The notes under the pieces were generated by a model. That model was not told the DNA's origin. It made no database searches and saw only the letters and a program-made list of their open reading frames with translations. DNA of 64,000 nt from contig JACQWO010000008.1 of assembly GCA_016209225.1 (NCBI GenBank), positions 1 to 64,000 on the forward strand. Direction: 5' to 3'. Source of the stretch: Desulfobacterales bacterium (GTDB lineage: Bacteria > Desulfobacterota > UBA8473). Positions 50,761-59,957 of the stretch are shown one piece after another. Numbering within the stretch: the first letter of the stretch is position 1; each line of letters begins with the position of its first letter. A program made the position numbers and the translations under genes.

Positions 50761-52014
50761 TTATTTTTCAAATAGCTTGGCCATATCCTCTGGATATAGA
50801 TGAGGAGCATCTATCCAATCGCTGTATCTTTCTATTTTGCCATTTTTAACCTGGTAGAAGAGCATCTTCTTTGCAGTCCTTCGGTCATTGGGCATAATAT
50901 CAAAAGGTGCACCCAGATCCCAGGGAGTCTTCCAGTTCTTAAAGGTCTCCATCGTCTTCATATAGTTCTCACCAGTGAGACCCTTATACCCATATTTTCC
51001 CAGGGTTCTCTTTGTAAGCTCTATTACAAACTGGGTAGCCCTTACACCTCTTACATAGTACTCATCAGGGGCTTTTTTATGATACTTCTGGCGCATTTGT
51101 GCGCACTTTTTGATGCCCGGATGATTATTCTCCACCTGGGGCAGATAGTTATAACTGTTGAATATGTAACCCTCGGAAAATTTGGGTCCGATACGTCTCA
51201 GCATCTCAGCACCGGTCACCCACCAGAAACCGGCAACAGGTATTTTCCCATGCAGCCCAAGAGAAGCCATATTCTTCATAAATACCGTTGCTATCTGACT
51301 CAACCCCTGCATCCATATCCAGTCCACACCCTTCTCCTTGAGCCTTAATATCTGTGGGGTTACATCAATGGGGACAACCGGGGTAAATTCCTGACCAACG
51401 ACATCAACCCCAATCTTCTTGCCAAACCTCTGACCCGGCTCCAGGGCGGCCCTACCATAAGCTGTATCTGGACCAATGATACCGACCTTCATTATGCCCT
51501 TTTTCCCTGCTTTATCCCATTCTGCCTTCGCCATCTTTAAAAAAGCTCCAAACCCTTCACCGTAGCTTGGACCATCTATATATGTCCATGCCGGGGGATA
51601 AAGCTGTGGATCGCTCTGACCGTAGTTGAGGGGACAGAATATCTTATCCCTGGTCATTGTACTCTTCAGTGCCTCACCGTCAGGAGAGGATGCAAGCCAG
51701 AGCAACTGAGCCCCTGATTGTTTGTACTTCTTGTAGTGGGACCATGTCCTGGCCATCATATTTCCGGTCTCTCCCCAGACAAGGTCTACCGGATAGCCGT
51801 CAATCCCCCCTTGTTCATCTACCAACCTGTAGTAATCGAGCTTGGCCTCCCAGACATCTGGAACAAGAATGCCGTAAGGGCCTGTCAGATCAACAATACC
51901 ATAGTGTTTAATTGTCGGCTTTCCTGCTTCTGCCGTGGATACAAAAACAGCCATCGTTCCAAACAGCAAAATGGCAAGTCCAACAATCATCAAACTCATA
52001 AGCCTTTTTCTCAT
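50761..52014 (-). CDS. periplasmic binding protein of a Liv-type ABC importer, copy 2
   Basis: 417 residues. Signal peptide (MSLMIVGLAILLFGTMAVFVSTAEA, cleavage near 30), then PTIKHYGIVDLTGPYGILVP. FCPLNYGQSDPQLYPPAW, VGIIGPDTAYGRAALEPGQ and VDWIWMQGLSQIATVFM correspond to those of copy 1. The open frame extends 25 codons upstream, but ATG at 52012-52014 has AGGAGGAGGT at proper spacing and starts the signal peptide. It lies in the operon after the LEA14-like gene, so it is the main binding protein of the importer. Confidence 0.9.
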   Translation of the reverse strand: MRKRLMSLMIVGLAILLFGTMAVFVSTAEAGKPTIKHYGIVDLTGPYGILVPDVWEAKLDYYRLVDEQGGIDGYPVDLVWGETGNMMARTWSHYKKYKQSGAQLLWLASSPDGEALKSTMTRDKIFCPLNYGQSDPQLYPPAWTYIDGPSYGEGFGAFLKMAKAEWDKAGKKGIMKVGIIGPDTAYGRAALEPGQRFGKKIGVDVVGQEFTPVVPIDVTPQILRLKEKGVDWIWMQGLSQIATVFMKNMASLGLHGKIPVAGFWWVTGAEMLRRIGPKFSEGYIFNSYNYLPQVENNHPGIKKCAQMRQKYHKKAPDEYYVRGVRATQFVIELTKRTLGKYGYKGLTGENYMKTMETFKNWKTPWDLGAPFDIMPNDRRTAKKMLFYQVKNGKIERYSDWIDAPHLYPEDMAKLFEK

Positions 52015-52039
52015 TTGTTTTACCTCCTCCTTCTGGTGA

Positions 52040-52696
52040 TTATTTCTTTTCTGCCTCAACCATCGTACTCCCAACTTTATCAGTCTCAAATCTCTGTCTC
52101 AACCCACCTGACGGAGAGATTACAACCATTGTCCCTCTTGCCTTCCACTCGGCAGTACCGGTCTCTATCGCCGGCCATGCAATAGCAGCAAGGGAAGGGA
52201 TTTTGAAGATGGTCATAGGCACTTCAAACTGAATTGCTTTCCCTGCTGAAACGTCTACCCAGACTTCTTCTGTCTTGTCCCCTGCAGGGAAGAAGATAAT
52301 GGTCTCCTCAGAAAGCCCAAAGGCTACGCTTGAAACAACAATATCGAAGTTGTTGGGATTGGTCACCTCAAAGGTAACTGTAAGATCGGCCTTCGGTATC
52401 ATGGACAGAAGAACATTGGCCGGCACTTCAACCGGCCCCATCTTCTTATCCTCTCCCATACCCATAAGCTTAAGCCACCCGCTTTTTGAGTCCTCTTTGG
52501 CTAGCCCTTTTGCCTTCAGTATCTTGTCGCTGAGGATATTCTCTGTCCCTAATTGGATTCCCACACTCTTCAACTCAATCTTGATGTCCTCGGGAGCGGA
52601 CTTTACTGCCTTACCCTTTTGTGCACCAATAGCAATAGTTGCGCCACCAAAGAGAAAGATAGAAGCTAGTGTTACTAAAAATAACCTTTTGCCCAT
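52040..52696 (-). CDS. exported LEA14/WHy-domain-like protein
   Basis: 218 residues with a signal peptide (KRLFLVTLASIFLFGGATIAIGA). Residues 35-200 resemble the LEA_2/WHy beta-sandwich: IELKSVGIQLGTENILSDKI, then ADLTVTFEVTNPNNFDIVVS (the NPN motif of the family), and a terminal strand WKARGTMVVIS. Such proteins are linked to membrane or desiccation stress, mechanism unknown. Its place between livM and the binding protein is unusual and suggests a role with the transported, perhaps hydrophobic, substrate (inference). AAGGAGGT precedes the ATG. Confidence 0.7.
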   Translation of the reverse strand: MGKRLFLVTLASIFLFGGATIAIGAQKGKAVKSAPEDIKIELKSVGIQLGTENILSDKILKAKGLAKEDSKSGWLKLMGMGEDKKMGPVEVPANVLLSMIPKADLTVTFEVTNPNNFDIVVSSVAFGLSEETIIFFPAGDKTEEVWVDVSAGKAIQFEVPMTIFKIPSLAAIAWPAIETGTAEWKARGTMVVISPSGGLRQRFETDKVGSTMVEAEKK

Positions 52697-52782
52697 TGCT
52701 TGTTTACCTCCTTTCTAAATTTTCGGAGTAGATCCATAATCCCGATGAACAGGGATCGGATCAAACACCAATTGTTTTCCCC

Positions 52783-53841
52783 TCAATAATTGAAGGGATG
52801 CAACCTGTAGGACTGTTTAAACAACTCCCACCTATGAGCGATCCCTCTGGGTTGAAAGATCAAGAAGAGCATTGTCACAACGGCAAAGGTAATCAAACCC
52901 ATAGAAGACACTACATTGCCGGCTGTACCACCCAGTATATTGTCCAATATTGGAGCAACATAGTTAACACCCTCGCCCAGAATCCTCCAGAAGATTGCTG
53001 CAAAGACAGCCCCCATAATGGACCCCAGTCCGCCCACAATCAGAAATGCCACATAATAGACAGTATCAAGAATCGGGAAAAACTCAGTGTTGATATATGT
53101 AACATAGTGGGCCCAGAGTGCGCCACCGATCCCGGCATAGAAGTTACCAATGGCGAAGGCAAGGAGCTTATAACGGTAAATATCTATCCCCATAACCTCG
53201 GCAGCGATATCGTTGTCTCGGATTGCTACAAACGCTCGACCTGCCTTCGTTCTTACAAGGTTTTTTGCTGCGAGTCCCATTATAACAGTAAGAATAGCAA
53301 CCAGATAAAAATACCTGAAATCCGTATTAAAGGCAAACCCGAACAAAACAGGTGTGGCACACTGTATGCCCTCTGACCCAAAGGTCCATTTCTTAAAGAC
53401 CTCATTCGCGAGGTAGAAGAATATAAAATGGGCGGAGATGGTGGGTATAACCATATAAAGCCCCTTGCATCGTACTGTCGATGTGCCTATTATCATGCCG
53501 TATAGGGCAGCCCCTAGGCCAGCCATTGGCAGGGCAAAGAAGAAGTTCCATCCTAGATAATGTGTAAGCAATGCAGATACATAGGCTCCAAAGCCGACAA
53601 ATCCGGCATGCCCCAGGGTGATCTGCATAGTATAACCTACCATGATCTGCACCCCAAACATGGCAATCATCGTTGTCCCAATTATTATTCCCAGGCTCAA
53701 GATATGTCCCTTTAAAAAGAGGGGTACGGTAAACAGAAAAATGAAAAATAGGATGAACAGGGTCCAGTGAGTCTTGGTCCTCAGTATCGCCCTATCCTGG
53801 CTGTATCTTACATCGAAAACTCCACAAGGTCTTCCCTTCAT
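52783..53841 (-). CDS. livM: branched-chain amino acid-type ABC permease LivM
   Basis: 352 residues, about ten membrane helices. LGHAGFVGFGAYVSALL is the family permease signature near residue 75, RAFVAIRDNDIAAEVMGIDI the EAA-like loop contacting the ATPases, and FLIVGGLGSIMGAVFAAIF a conserved helix pair. With LivH it forms the membrane channel. It precedes the LEA14-like gene and follows livH by 19 nt. Confidence 0.92.
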   Translation of the reverse strand: MKGRPCGVFDVRYSQDRAILRTKTHWTLFILFFIFLFTVPLFLKGHILSLGIIIGTTMIAMFGVQIMVGYTMQITLGHAGFVGFGAYVSALLTHYLGWNFFFALPMAGLGAALYGMIIGTSTVRCKGLYMVIPTISAHFIFFYLANEVFKKWTFGSEGIQCATPVLFGFAFNTDFRYFYLVAILTVIMGLAAKNLVRTKAGRAFVAIRDNDIAAEVMGIDIYRYKLLAFAIGNFYAGIGGALWAHYVTYINTEFFPILDTVYYVAFLIVGGLGSIMGAVFAAIFWRILGEGVNYVAPILDNILGGTAGNVVSSMGLITFAVVTMLFLIFQPRGIAHRWELFKQSYRLHPFNY

Positions 53842-53860
53842 TTATTAACCACCTCCTGCA

Positions 53861-54748
53861 CTAGATTCTCTCTATCCTTTCCAGTCCTAAGAAACCATAA
53901 GGCCTCCAGAAACTCATAAAGAACATAAGAATAAAGGGGGCTGTATCAACGATCCCACCCCCTAAAACACCCGTCAAATAGCCTCCTACCATGGCCTGTA
54001 CTATGCCTATTACCAATCCGGCAATAATGGCGCCAGGAAAGGATTCCAACCCACCCAAGAGGGCAACAATTATTCCATAGACCCCTATAAAGTCCAGGTC
54101 CTGGCTGATCCCCTGCATTGCCCCCACAAAATAGGCCGTTATGAGAAATAAGAGGACGCAGATGATCCATGTATTGGAGAATACCCTTGTTATCTTAATC
54201 CCCAAATTCTCGGAAACGATAACGTCTTCAGCAGTAACCCTCATAGCCAGTCCTGAGCGGGTAAATTTGAAATAAGCCATCAAGGCTATAATCGTAAGGC
54301 TACTTATAATTATGCACCAGATCATTATCTCCGGTATCCCTATCTTACCTATGAAAACAGTGGGACGGCCTGCAAGCCATGCAGGAAACATCCTGGGATT
54401 ACCACCCCAGAAGAGGAACGTTGACCCTCGGAAGAAGAACCAGATCATGTCGGTAAGGATGATAGAGGCTAGAATCGGCTGTCCGATCAACGGACGAAGG
54501 GTTACACGTTCAATTCCCCATCCAATTAGGGCGCTTGCTGCAATAGCTGCTATGATAGCTACAGGGACAGGAAACTTGAACTGGACAAGAAACATCCATG
54601 CAAGGTATGCAGCTATTAAGAGCAGTCCCCCTGGGGCCAGGTTAAGCACCTTGGTCGCTTTATAGACTACCACTACCCCGAGGGCTGCCAGGGCATAGAT
54701 AAGACCGATAGCTATTCCGCTGATCATAAGCTGGATAAAGGTATTCAT
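53861..54748 (-). CDS. livH: branched-chain amino acid-type ABC permease LivH
   Basis: 295 residues, about eight membrane helices. The start IQLMISGIAIGLIYALAALG, APGGLLLIAAYLAWM, the coupling loop SRSG-like RSGLAMRVTAEDVIVSENLG, and ALLGGLESFPGAIIAGLVIG are typical of LivH. It partners with LivM. The start has GGAGG 11 nt upstream and follows the ligase gene by 23 nt. Confidence 0.92.
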   Translation of the reverse strand: MNTFIQLMISGIAIGLIYALAALGVVVVYKATKVLNLAPGGLLLIAAYLAWMFLVQFKFPVPVAIIAAIAASALIGWGIERVTLRPLIGQPILASIILTDMIWFFFRGSTFLFWGGNPRMFPAWLAGRPTVFIGKIGIPEIMIWCIIISSLTIIALMAYFKFTRSGLAMRVTAEDVIVSENLGIKITRVFSNTWIICVLLFLITAYFVGAMQGISQDLDFIGVYGIIVALLGGLESFPGAIIAGLVIGIVQAMVGGYLTGVLGGGIVDTAPFILMFFMSFWRPYGFLGLERIERI

Positions 54749-54771
54749 CTTAGACGTATCCTCCTATTCTT

Positions 54772-56682
54772 CTATTCAACACTGTGTAGGCTAATCTCAG
54801 TTTTTATAACTCCCTTTCTACCGTCCCTGTATGTTACATGTGCCTCTACACTTATGGTCTCTTTATCCTGATATAGAGATTCAATTATATCCTTGTACCG
54901 AGTTTCTACAAATGTCCTCCTCAATTTCCTCGTCCTTGTCAGCTCGGCCTCATCAGGGTCAAATTCCTTATGAAGGTTAACAAACCTCTTTACACGGGCA
55001 AACTCCGGTATATCCTTGTTGACCTTCCTGATCTCACCTGCTATCAAACCGGCTACCTCTGGTTTTTGTGAAAGGTCCACAAATGTGGTATAGGCTATAC
55101 GTTTCTTTTCCGCCCATCTGCCAACGTTTCCGTAGTCAATATTTATCAGGGTACCTATGTAATCTCTGTCTTTACCTCCCACAGCCATACAGTCCTTAAT
55201 GTAGGGACTGAAACGCAGACGTGTCTCAACATACTGAGGAGAATACTTCTCACCGCTCTTCAGCTCGAGAAGTTCATCTACCCTGTCCCAGTAGATAAGG
55301 TGTTGTTCCTCGTCAAAGAAACCGGAATCTCCTGTATGGTACCAGCCGTCCCTTATCTTTTCTGCTGTTGCCTCAGGGTTTTTATAATAACCGGAGAAGA
55401 TCCCGGGGTTCTTTACAACAATCTCGCCATCAACGATCTTTACCTCACACCCCTCGATAGGGGTTCCAACGCTGTCGTATTTAAAATCGGTGCTTCTTGG
55501 GATTGTTACAAGGCTTGCCTCTGTAGAACCATAGATGTTCTTGAGATTCAAGCCTAAGGCGTGGAAGAATCGTATAATATCAGGGCTTACCGCTGCCCCT
55601 GCAGTATAGCCCACCCTGGCCCGTGCAAACCCCATCCTGTGTCGCAATGACCGGAGTGCGATAAGGTTGGCAAAAAGATACAATCCCCTCCATAAAATAT
55701 TGGGATTTCCCTTCTTTTCTGCAAAGTCTGTCATCCTAAGACCAATCTTCATTGCTATATCGAACAGCAGCTTTTTCCACCGTAAGGTATCAGCCATCTT
55801 TACCTGTATGTCAGAGACGAGATTTTCCCACAATCGGGCACTGTAAAACAGGATCTGAGGTCCAAGGTCTACTATATCTTCCTGCACCGTTTCCGATTCC
55901 TCAGGAAAGCTGACACACAGTGCGCCGTCCAGCCCTGAAGCTATTCCAAGAAACTGCTCTGCTGCCCATGCCGGCGATACATAGGAGAGATATTCATCGG
56001 TTTCCTGCCAGGGATCCACAGATCGGATGCCACGACCGAAGAAGATGACGCTGTCATGGGTCATCATAGCCGCCTTGGGAAGCCCTGTCGTCCCTGAGGT
56101 ATAACAAAAGCAGGCTATCTCACTCCCCTTCCCTTTCCTTATGTTATCTTCAAAGAGACCAGAGTGGTCAAGCTCATACTTCTTACCCATTTCTTCCAGG
56201 CCTTCATAACTCAAAAGGATAGGGTCATCATATGACCACAGCCCTTTAGGGTCCCAGTATATGACCTTTTTAACATTTGGTATCTCATTTTCTTCCTTGA
56301 GATTGAGAAGCTTATCGCACTGCTCCTGGTCCTCTGCAAATACGAAGGCGGCATCTGAATGATTAACGTAGTATTTCACCTCGTCATCCATGGAATCAAC
56401 AAAGATCCCTATGGCCGCCCCCCCTGCCGATTGGACAGCCAACTCAGCCCAGTAGTACTGAGGGTCATTATCTCCTATTATACATACCTTGTCTCCCCGT
56501 TTCAAACCAAGGCTGACTAACCCAAGAGAACACCATTTTACATGTTCGTAGTATTCCTTCCATGTATATGTAAGCCATAACCCAAAATCCTTCTTGCGCA
56601 TAGCTACCTTTTTATCACCGTACTTCAAGTAGTTCCTAAGCATCAATTTTGGAAGGGTATCATTGCTCTTGTCTATATCCAT
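54772..56682 (-). CDS. AMP-forming acyl/aryl-CoA ligase (long-chain FadD/FAA type)
   Basis: 636 residues, ANL superfamily. P-loop CYTSGTTGLPKAAMMTH (about 195-210), A5 motif NIYGSTEAS, A7 motif YHTGDSGFFDEEQHLIYWDR and A8 LLELKSGEKYSPQYVE. The catalytic Lys (A10) region TRTRKLRRTFV has Arg/Lys variation typical of long-chain acyl-CoA synthetases. It activates a carboxylic acid as CoA thioester on the cytoplasmic side. Sitting inside the liv operon between livF and livH, it is likely to trap the imported acid, which may be aromatic or a medium/long-chain acid rather than an amino acid (inference). Confidence 0.88.
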   Translation of the reverse strand: MDIDKSNDTLPKLMLRNYLKYGDKKVAMRKKDFGLWLTYTWKEYYEHVKWCSLGLVSLGLKRGDKVCIIGDNDPQYYWAELAVQSAGGAAIGIFVDSMDDEVKYYVNHSDAAFVFAEDQEQCDKLLNLKEENEIPNVKKVIYWDPKGLWSYDDPILLSYEGLEEMGKKYELDHSGLFEDNIRKGKGSEIACFCYTSGTTGLPKAAMMTHDSVIFFGRGIRSVDPWQETDEYLSYVSPAWAAEQFLGIASGLDGALCVSFPEESETVQEDIVDLGPQILFYSARLWENLVSDIQVKMADTLRWKKLLFDIAMKIGLRMTDFAEKKGNPNILWRGLYLFANLIALRSLRHRMGFARARVGYTAGAAVSPDIIRFFHALGLNLKNIYGSTEASLVTIPRSTDFKYDSVGTPIEGCEVKIVDGEIVVKNPGIFSGYYKNPEATAEKIRDGWYHTGDSGFFDEEQHLIYWDRVDELLELKSGEKYSPQYVETRLRFSPYIKDCMAVGGKDRDYIGTLINIDYGNVGRWAEKKRIAYTTFVDLSQKPEVAGLIAGEIRKVNKDIPEFARVKRFVNLHKEFDPDEAELTRTRKLRRTFVETRYKDIIESLYQDKETISVEAHVTYRDGRKGVIKTEISLHSVE

Positions 56683-56743
56683 GCCTCTCTCCTTCGACGA
56701 AAGCTCTTTTAGCTCTCAACTCTCAACTTTTAACTCTTAACTC

Positions 56744-57541
56744 TTAACCAAGCCATCTCTTTCTTCTCTTGTAGTGCTTTATGGTCTTGTAACTCTTCTT
56801 CTCCCCAACCTCAGTGAGTCCCATATAGAACTCCTTGATGTCCTCATTATCCAGCAGCCTGGGACCGGTATCATCCAATACTACCCGCCCGTTTTCCATT
56901 ACATAGCCATAATCTGCAATCTTGAGCGCCGCTCTGGCATTCTGTTCCACAACCAGAAGGGATATCTTCTCCTCCTTGTTCAGTCTTTCTATGATATTGT
57001 ATATTTCTTTAACCAGCATGGGAGCCAATCCCAAAGAGGTTTCATCCAGCAGCATCAGCTTAGGACGAGACATGAGCCCTCTGCCGACTACGAGCTGTTG
57101 CTGCTCACCACCTGAAAGATAGCCTGCCGTTCGATTACGGACATCCTTCAATCTTGGAAAGAATTCATATATCTTGTCTATATCCTTCTTTAACTCCCCC
57201 CGGGTGGGGTTTCTCCCTATAGCACCAGCAATCAGATTCTCTTCTGCCGTGAGTTGCTCCAGAGTTCGCCTGCCTTCCATTATCTGAACGATCCCCATAT
57301 CCACTATGGCTTTGGTTCTCAGTCCATCAATCCTTACACCATTGTACTCGATGGAGCCATCGGTAACCTTCCCCTCCTCTGGATACAGCATACCTGATAT
57401 AGCCTTGAGGGTGGTGCTTTTGCCTGCCCCATTGGCGCCTAATAATGAAACGATCTGCCCTTCAGGCACCTCTATGGTAACCCCCCTCAGTACCAGAATG
57501 ACATTTTGATATTTTACTTCGATGTTGTTTAATACAAGCAT
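56744..57541 (-). CDS. livF: branched-chain amino acid-type ABC ATPase LivF
   Basis: 265 residues. Walker A GANGAGKSTTLKAISG (about 34-49), the LivF-typical GIVQIMEGRRTLEQLTAEEN, signature LSGGEQQQLVVGRGL, Walker B LMLLDETSLGLAP and the switch region VVEQNA. It is about 25 residues longer at the C-terminus (KSYKTIKHYKRRKRWLG), a basic tail not usual for LivF. GGAGGT lies 7 nt before the ATG. Confidence 0.93.
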   Translation of the reverse strand: MLVLNNIEVKYQNVILVLRGVTIEVPEGQIVSLLGANGAGKSTTLKAISGMLYPEEGKVTDGSIEYNGVRIDGLRTKAIVDMGIVQIMEGRRTLEQLTAEENLIAGAIGRNPTRGELKKDIDKIYEFFPRLKDVRNRTAGYLSGGEQQQLVVGRGLMSRPKLMLLDETSLGLAPMLVKEIYNIIERLNKEEKISLLVVEQNARAALKIADYGYVMENGRVVLDDTGPRLLDNEDIKEFYMGLTEVGEKKSYKTIKHYKRRKRWLG

Positions 57542-57557
57542 CTATATACCTCCGTTA

Positions 57558-58358
57558 CTAGTACTCTTCCTCTCCCAGATATGCCTTAATAACCGCTTGA
57601 TTATTCTTGATTTCATCAGGGGTACCTTCGGCAATCTTCTTTCCCCAGTCCAGGGCTACAACCCTCTCAGCAATGCCCATTACCACATCCATCTCATGTT
57701 CCACAAGGACGATAGCCGGTGATTCCTTGATGACGGTCTCCCATTTGGCTTCTCTGATATCGAGCACATATCTCGCCATGTCTTCCTTCTCCTCCATATT
57801 CATCCCGGCCATAGGTTCATCGAGCAGTAGTACCTTCGGCTCCATGGCCAGTGCTCGGCCAAGCTCCACCCTTTTTCTTACCCCATAGGGCAGCACACCT
57901 ACATGCTGGTGCCTATAAGGCTCCAGTTCCAGGAAATCCATAATATACTCTACCTGTCTTCTATGTTCGACTTCGGTCTTTAGCGCCGGACCGAAGTACA
58001 AAAACCCGGACATAAAGTTCTGCTTCATCATGATATGCCTGCCTGAAAGGATATTATCTACAGTGGAAAGCCCTCTATAAAGGGCAAGGTTCTGAAACGT
58101 CCTTGCAATCCCCATGGCAGCGATCTTGCTGGGCTTAATGTTATTGATCCTCTTTTCTTTAAGATAGATATTCCCCTTTTGAGGACGATAGAACCCGGAT
58201 ATAGAGTTAAGAATGGATGTCTTTCCAGAGCCATTGGGACCAATAAGGGCCAATATTTCATCCTTCTTAATATCTATATTCACTCCTGCCAGTGCCTGGA
58301 CCCCTCCAAATGATAAATAAATGTCTTCTAGTTTTAAAACAACTCTATTTTCTTGCAT
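57558..58358 (-). CDS. livG: branched-chain amino acid-type ABC ATPase LivG
   Basis: 266 residues. Walker A GPNGSGKTSILNSISGFYRP (about 38-57), ARTFQNLALYRGLSTVDNIL, signature LPYGVRKRVELGRAL (the LPYG form of LivG), Walker B VLLLDEPMAGMNMEE and switch LVEHEMD. First gene of the importer operon; livF follows 16 nt later. Confidence 0.93.
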   Translation of the reverse strand: MQENRVVLKLEDIYLSFGGVQALAGVNIDIKKDEILALIGPNGSGKTSILNSISGFYRPQKGNIYLKEKRINNIKPSKIAAMGIARTFQNLALYRGLSTVDNILSGRHIMMKQNFMSGFLYFGPALKTEVEHRRQVEYIMDFLELEPYRHQHVGVLPYGVRKRVELGRALAMEPKVLLLDEPMAGMNMEEKEDMARYVLDIREAKWETVIKESPAIVLVEHEMDVVMGIAERVVALDWGKKIAEGTPDEIKNNQAVIKAYLGEEEY

Positions 58359-58384
58359 AGCTATTACACCTGACTTTTATGTTT

Positions 58385-58530
58385 GATTTTTCTCCCAACT
58401 AACTGGGAGAAAGTGGTCCAGGATTCAAGTGTTCAAGTGTTTGTAATTTTTAAGCATTTCACTCGAATCCTTGAATCCTGGACCCCTTGAATCCTTATCA
58501 TCGATCAACTAATTTGGAGATGATCCTTAT
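58385..58530. repeat. dispersed hairpin element with TCTCCCA cap, copy 2
   Basis: TCTCCCA-ACTAAC-TGGGAGA (58391-58410), AAAGTGGTCCAGGATTCAAG, an inverted octamer array, and CGATCAACT...TTGGAGATGATCCTTA at the right end. It matches 24056-24195 in order and ends. It lies 27 bp upstream of the livG ATG, inside the 5' leader if the promoter at 58741-58769 is used. The rest of the gap 58531-58871 has no gene. Confidence 0.85.
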
Positions 58531-58740
58531 GTTTTTATGACTTAATTGAATAAAAACGTTTCTTGAGGCAGGGGATTGAGATTTAGCAGTAATAGGCACT
58601 ATAGAATCAAAACAGATTTCACAATAGGAAACATCAGCCGCAAATCAGATAGCAAAAACCCCTATTTATTTTGAAACTAATACAATTTAAAAAATGAATG
58701 AAGGCTCACTCAAAATGAGCGATTGCAATTGAGGTTCAGT

Positions 58741-58769
58741 TCTTATCACGGCAGCATTTATTCTGTCAA
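58741..58769 (-). promoter_or_regulatory. candidate promoter of the liv operon
   Basis: On the minus strand consensus TTGACA (58769-58764), 17-nt spacer, ATAAGA (58746-58741); leader of about 375 nt including the repeat element. A small inverted repeat GCTCA...TGAGC lies at about 58705-58721. Weak -10, so tentative. Confidence 0.35.
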
Positions 58770-58871
58770 GAAAAAAAATTGATCAATATACATTATACAT
58801 TCTTGTATTCAATTTAATTAACAAGCCCTGTAAGGCAACAGTGATCTAACTTTTTTACCGCTTTAAATCTT

Positions 58872-59957
58872 TTATCCAAGGCTACCGGCTTCCTTTCCTC
58901 TCAAAGTCTTTCTAAAGGACTCACTCTCCTTGGTTAGTCTATCTATATTACCCCCTCTAATAACTTCTACTTTTGGAAGAGACCCTGGATAGATATGCAA
59001 AAGCTGGTCGATTAACATTCTGTCTAGCCTATGTCTTTTAATGGAGTCAATAGACCAGTCACCTGCAAGTTCCATAACCATCTCCTTTCCCCCCAGGGAA
59101 AAGATGTATGCTATAATTGATATAACAATAGTATGACCCGATATACAGGCAATTTCTGCTTTATTTACGGCATACCTGTTACCGTTAAAAGAGACTGACA
59201 CCCCGCCGCTCCTTTTAACCAGATCCAACGCCTGGGCATCGGTAATACTATCTCCCACATACATCACATCATGGAGATCGTTACCTGTCGCTTTTAGGCT
59301 ATGTAGTATAGCATTAGCCTTTTCAATACCACCAACGGGATTGACCTCCTTTAACATCTCCCCCGATTTCATGGAGAGAATTTCTTCCCAGAAGAATTCA
59401 TCCAGCCTTTTTACTACTTTTTTCACCTCATCCGGAAGCTCGTCGAAGCACCTAATGTCTGTAGGAACCTCCAGTTTAGCCAATGAATCTATCTCTTCAT
59501 GGATTTCTTTCAGCCTCTTAATTTCATGTATGTCTATCATGTACTTATCTAAATCGAGTTTGGTACAATAGACATGTCTTCTATCAAAACCTATGTAATC
59601 GCAAAGGGCATTTAAATAAGGTTCATAACTTGTACTGATTATGAAAGATGGCATCCTGCTGCCAATATATTTCAATGTGGCGTCTGCCCCTGGAACAATG
59701 ATCATATTGTTAGAGCTGTATTCCTTAATAGTCCCATTTGAAGCCCCATACGCCTTCAGAAAGGGCAAAATCAACTTAAGGGTGTCTCCAGCCTTATACC
59801 CTGGTCTCTTCAGTATGTCCGCAAGGATATCATCGTATTTGCTTATCTGTGCAAAGAAACGATCTCCATTGGGTATAAAGTGTTTCGTCAATTCATAAGC
59901 ATTATCATTTAACGATATGGGGCCTTCGCAGTCTGTGTTGAATTGTTTTGATCGCAT
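58872..59957 (-). CDS. HAD-like protein related to archaeal EhaR/COG4030
   Basis: 361 residues. The N-terminal FNTDCEGPISLNDNAYELTK corresponds to HAD motif I but reads D-x-E instead of D-x-D. SKYDDILADILKRPGYKAGDTLKLILPFLKAYG follows. IISTSYEPYLNALC matches motif II (Ser/Thr), and DVMYVGDSITDAQAL is motif IV. The same opening is known from methanogen proteins annotated EhaR (from memory); function there is unknown, and no energy-converting hydrogenase gene is present here. The ATG is fixed by the conserved opening, so the gene overlaps the end of the formyltransferase gene by 49 bp in another frame. Confidence 0.75.
   Translation of the reverse strand: MRSKQFNTDCEGPISLNDNAYELTKHFIPNGDRFFAQISKYDDILADILKRPGYKAGDTLKLILPFLKAYGASNGTIKEYSSNNMIIVPGADATLKYIGSRMPSFIISTSYEPYLNALCDYIGFDRRHVYCTKLDLDKYMIDIHEIKRLKEIHEEIDSLAKLEVPTDIRCFDELPDEVKKVVKRLDEFFWEEILSMKSGEMLKEVNPVGGIEKANAILHSLKATGNDLHDVMYVGDSITDAQALDLVKRSGGVSVSFNGNRYAVNKAEIACISGHTIVISIIAYIFSLGGKEMVMELAGDWSIDSIKRHRLDRMLIDQLLHIYPGSLPKVEVIRGGNIDRLTKESESFRKTLRGKEAGSLG

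Noticed and set aside
59909-59957. A frameshift joining the formyltransferase and HAD genes
   Set aside because: Each frame has a complete family terminus; the overlap is long (49 bp) but both ends are needed, so two genes is simpler than a fusion.
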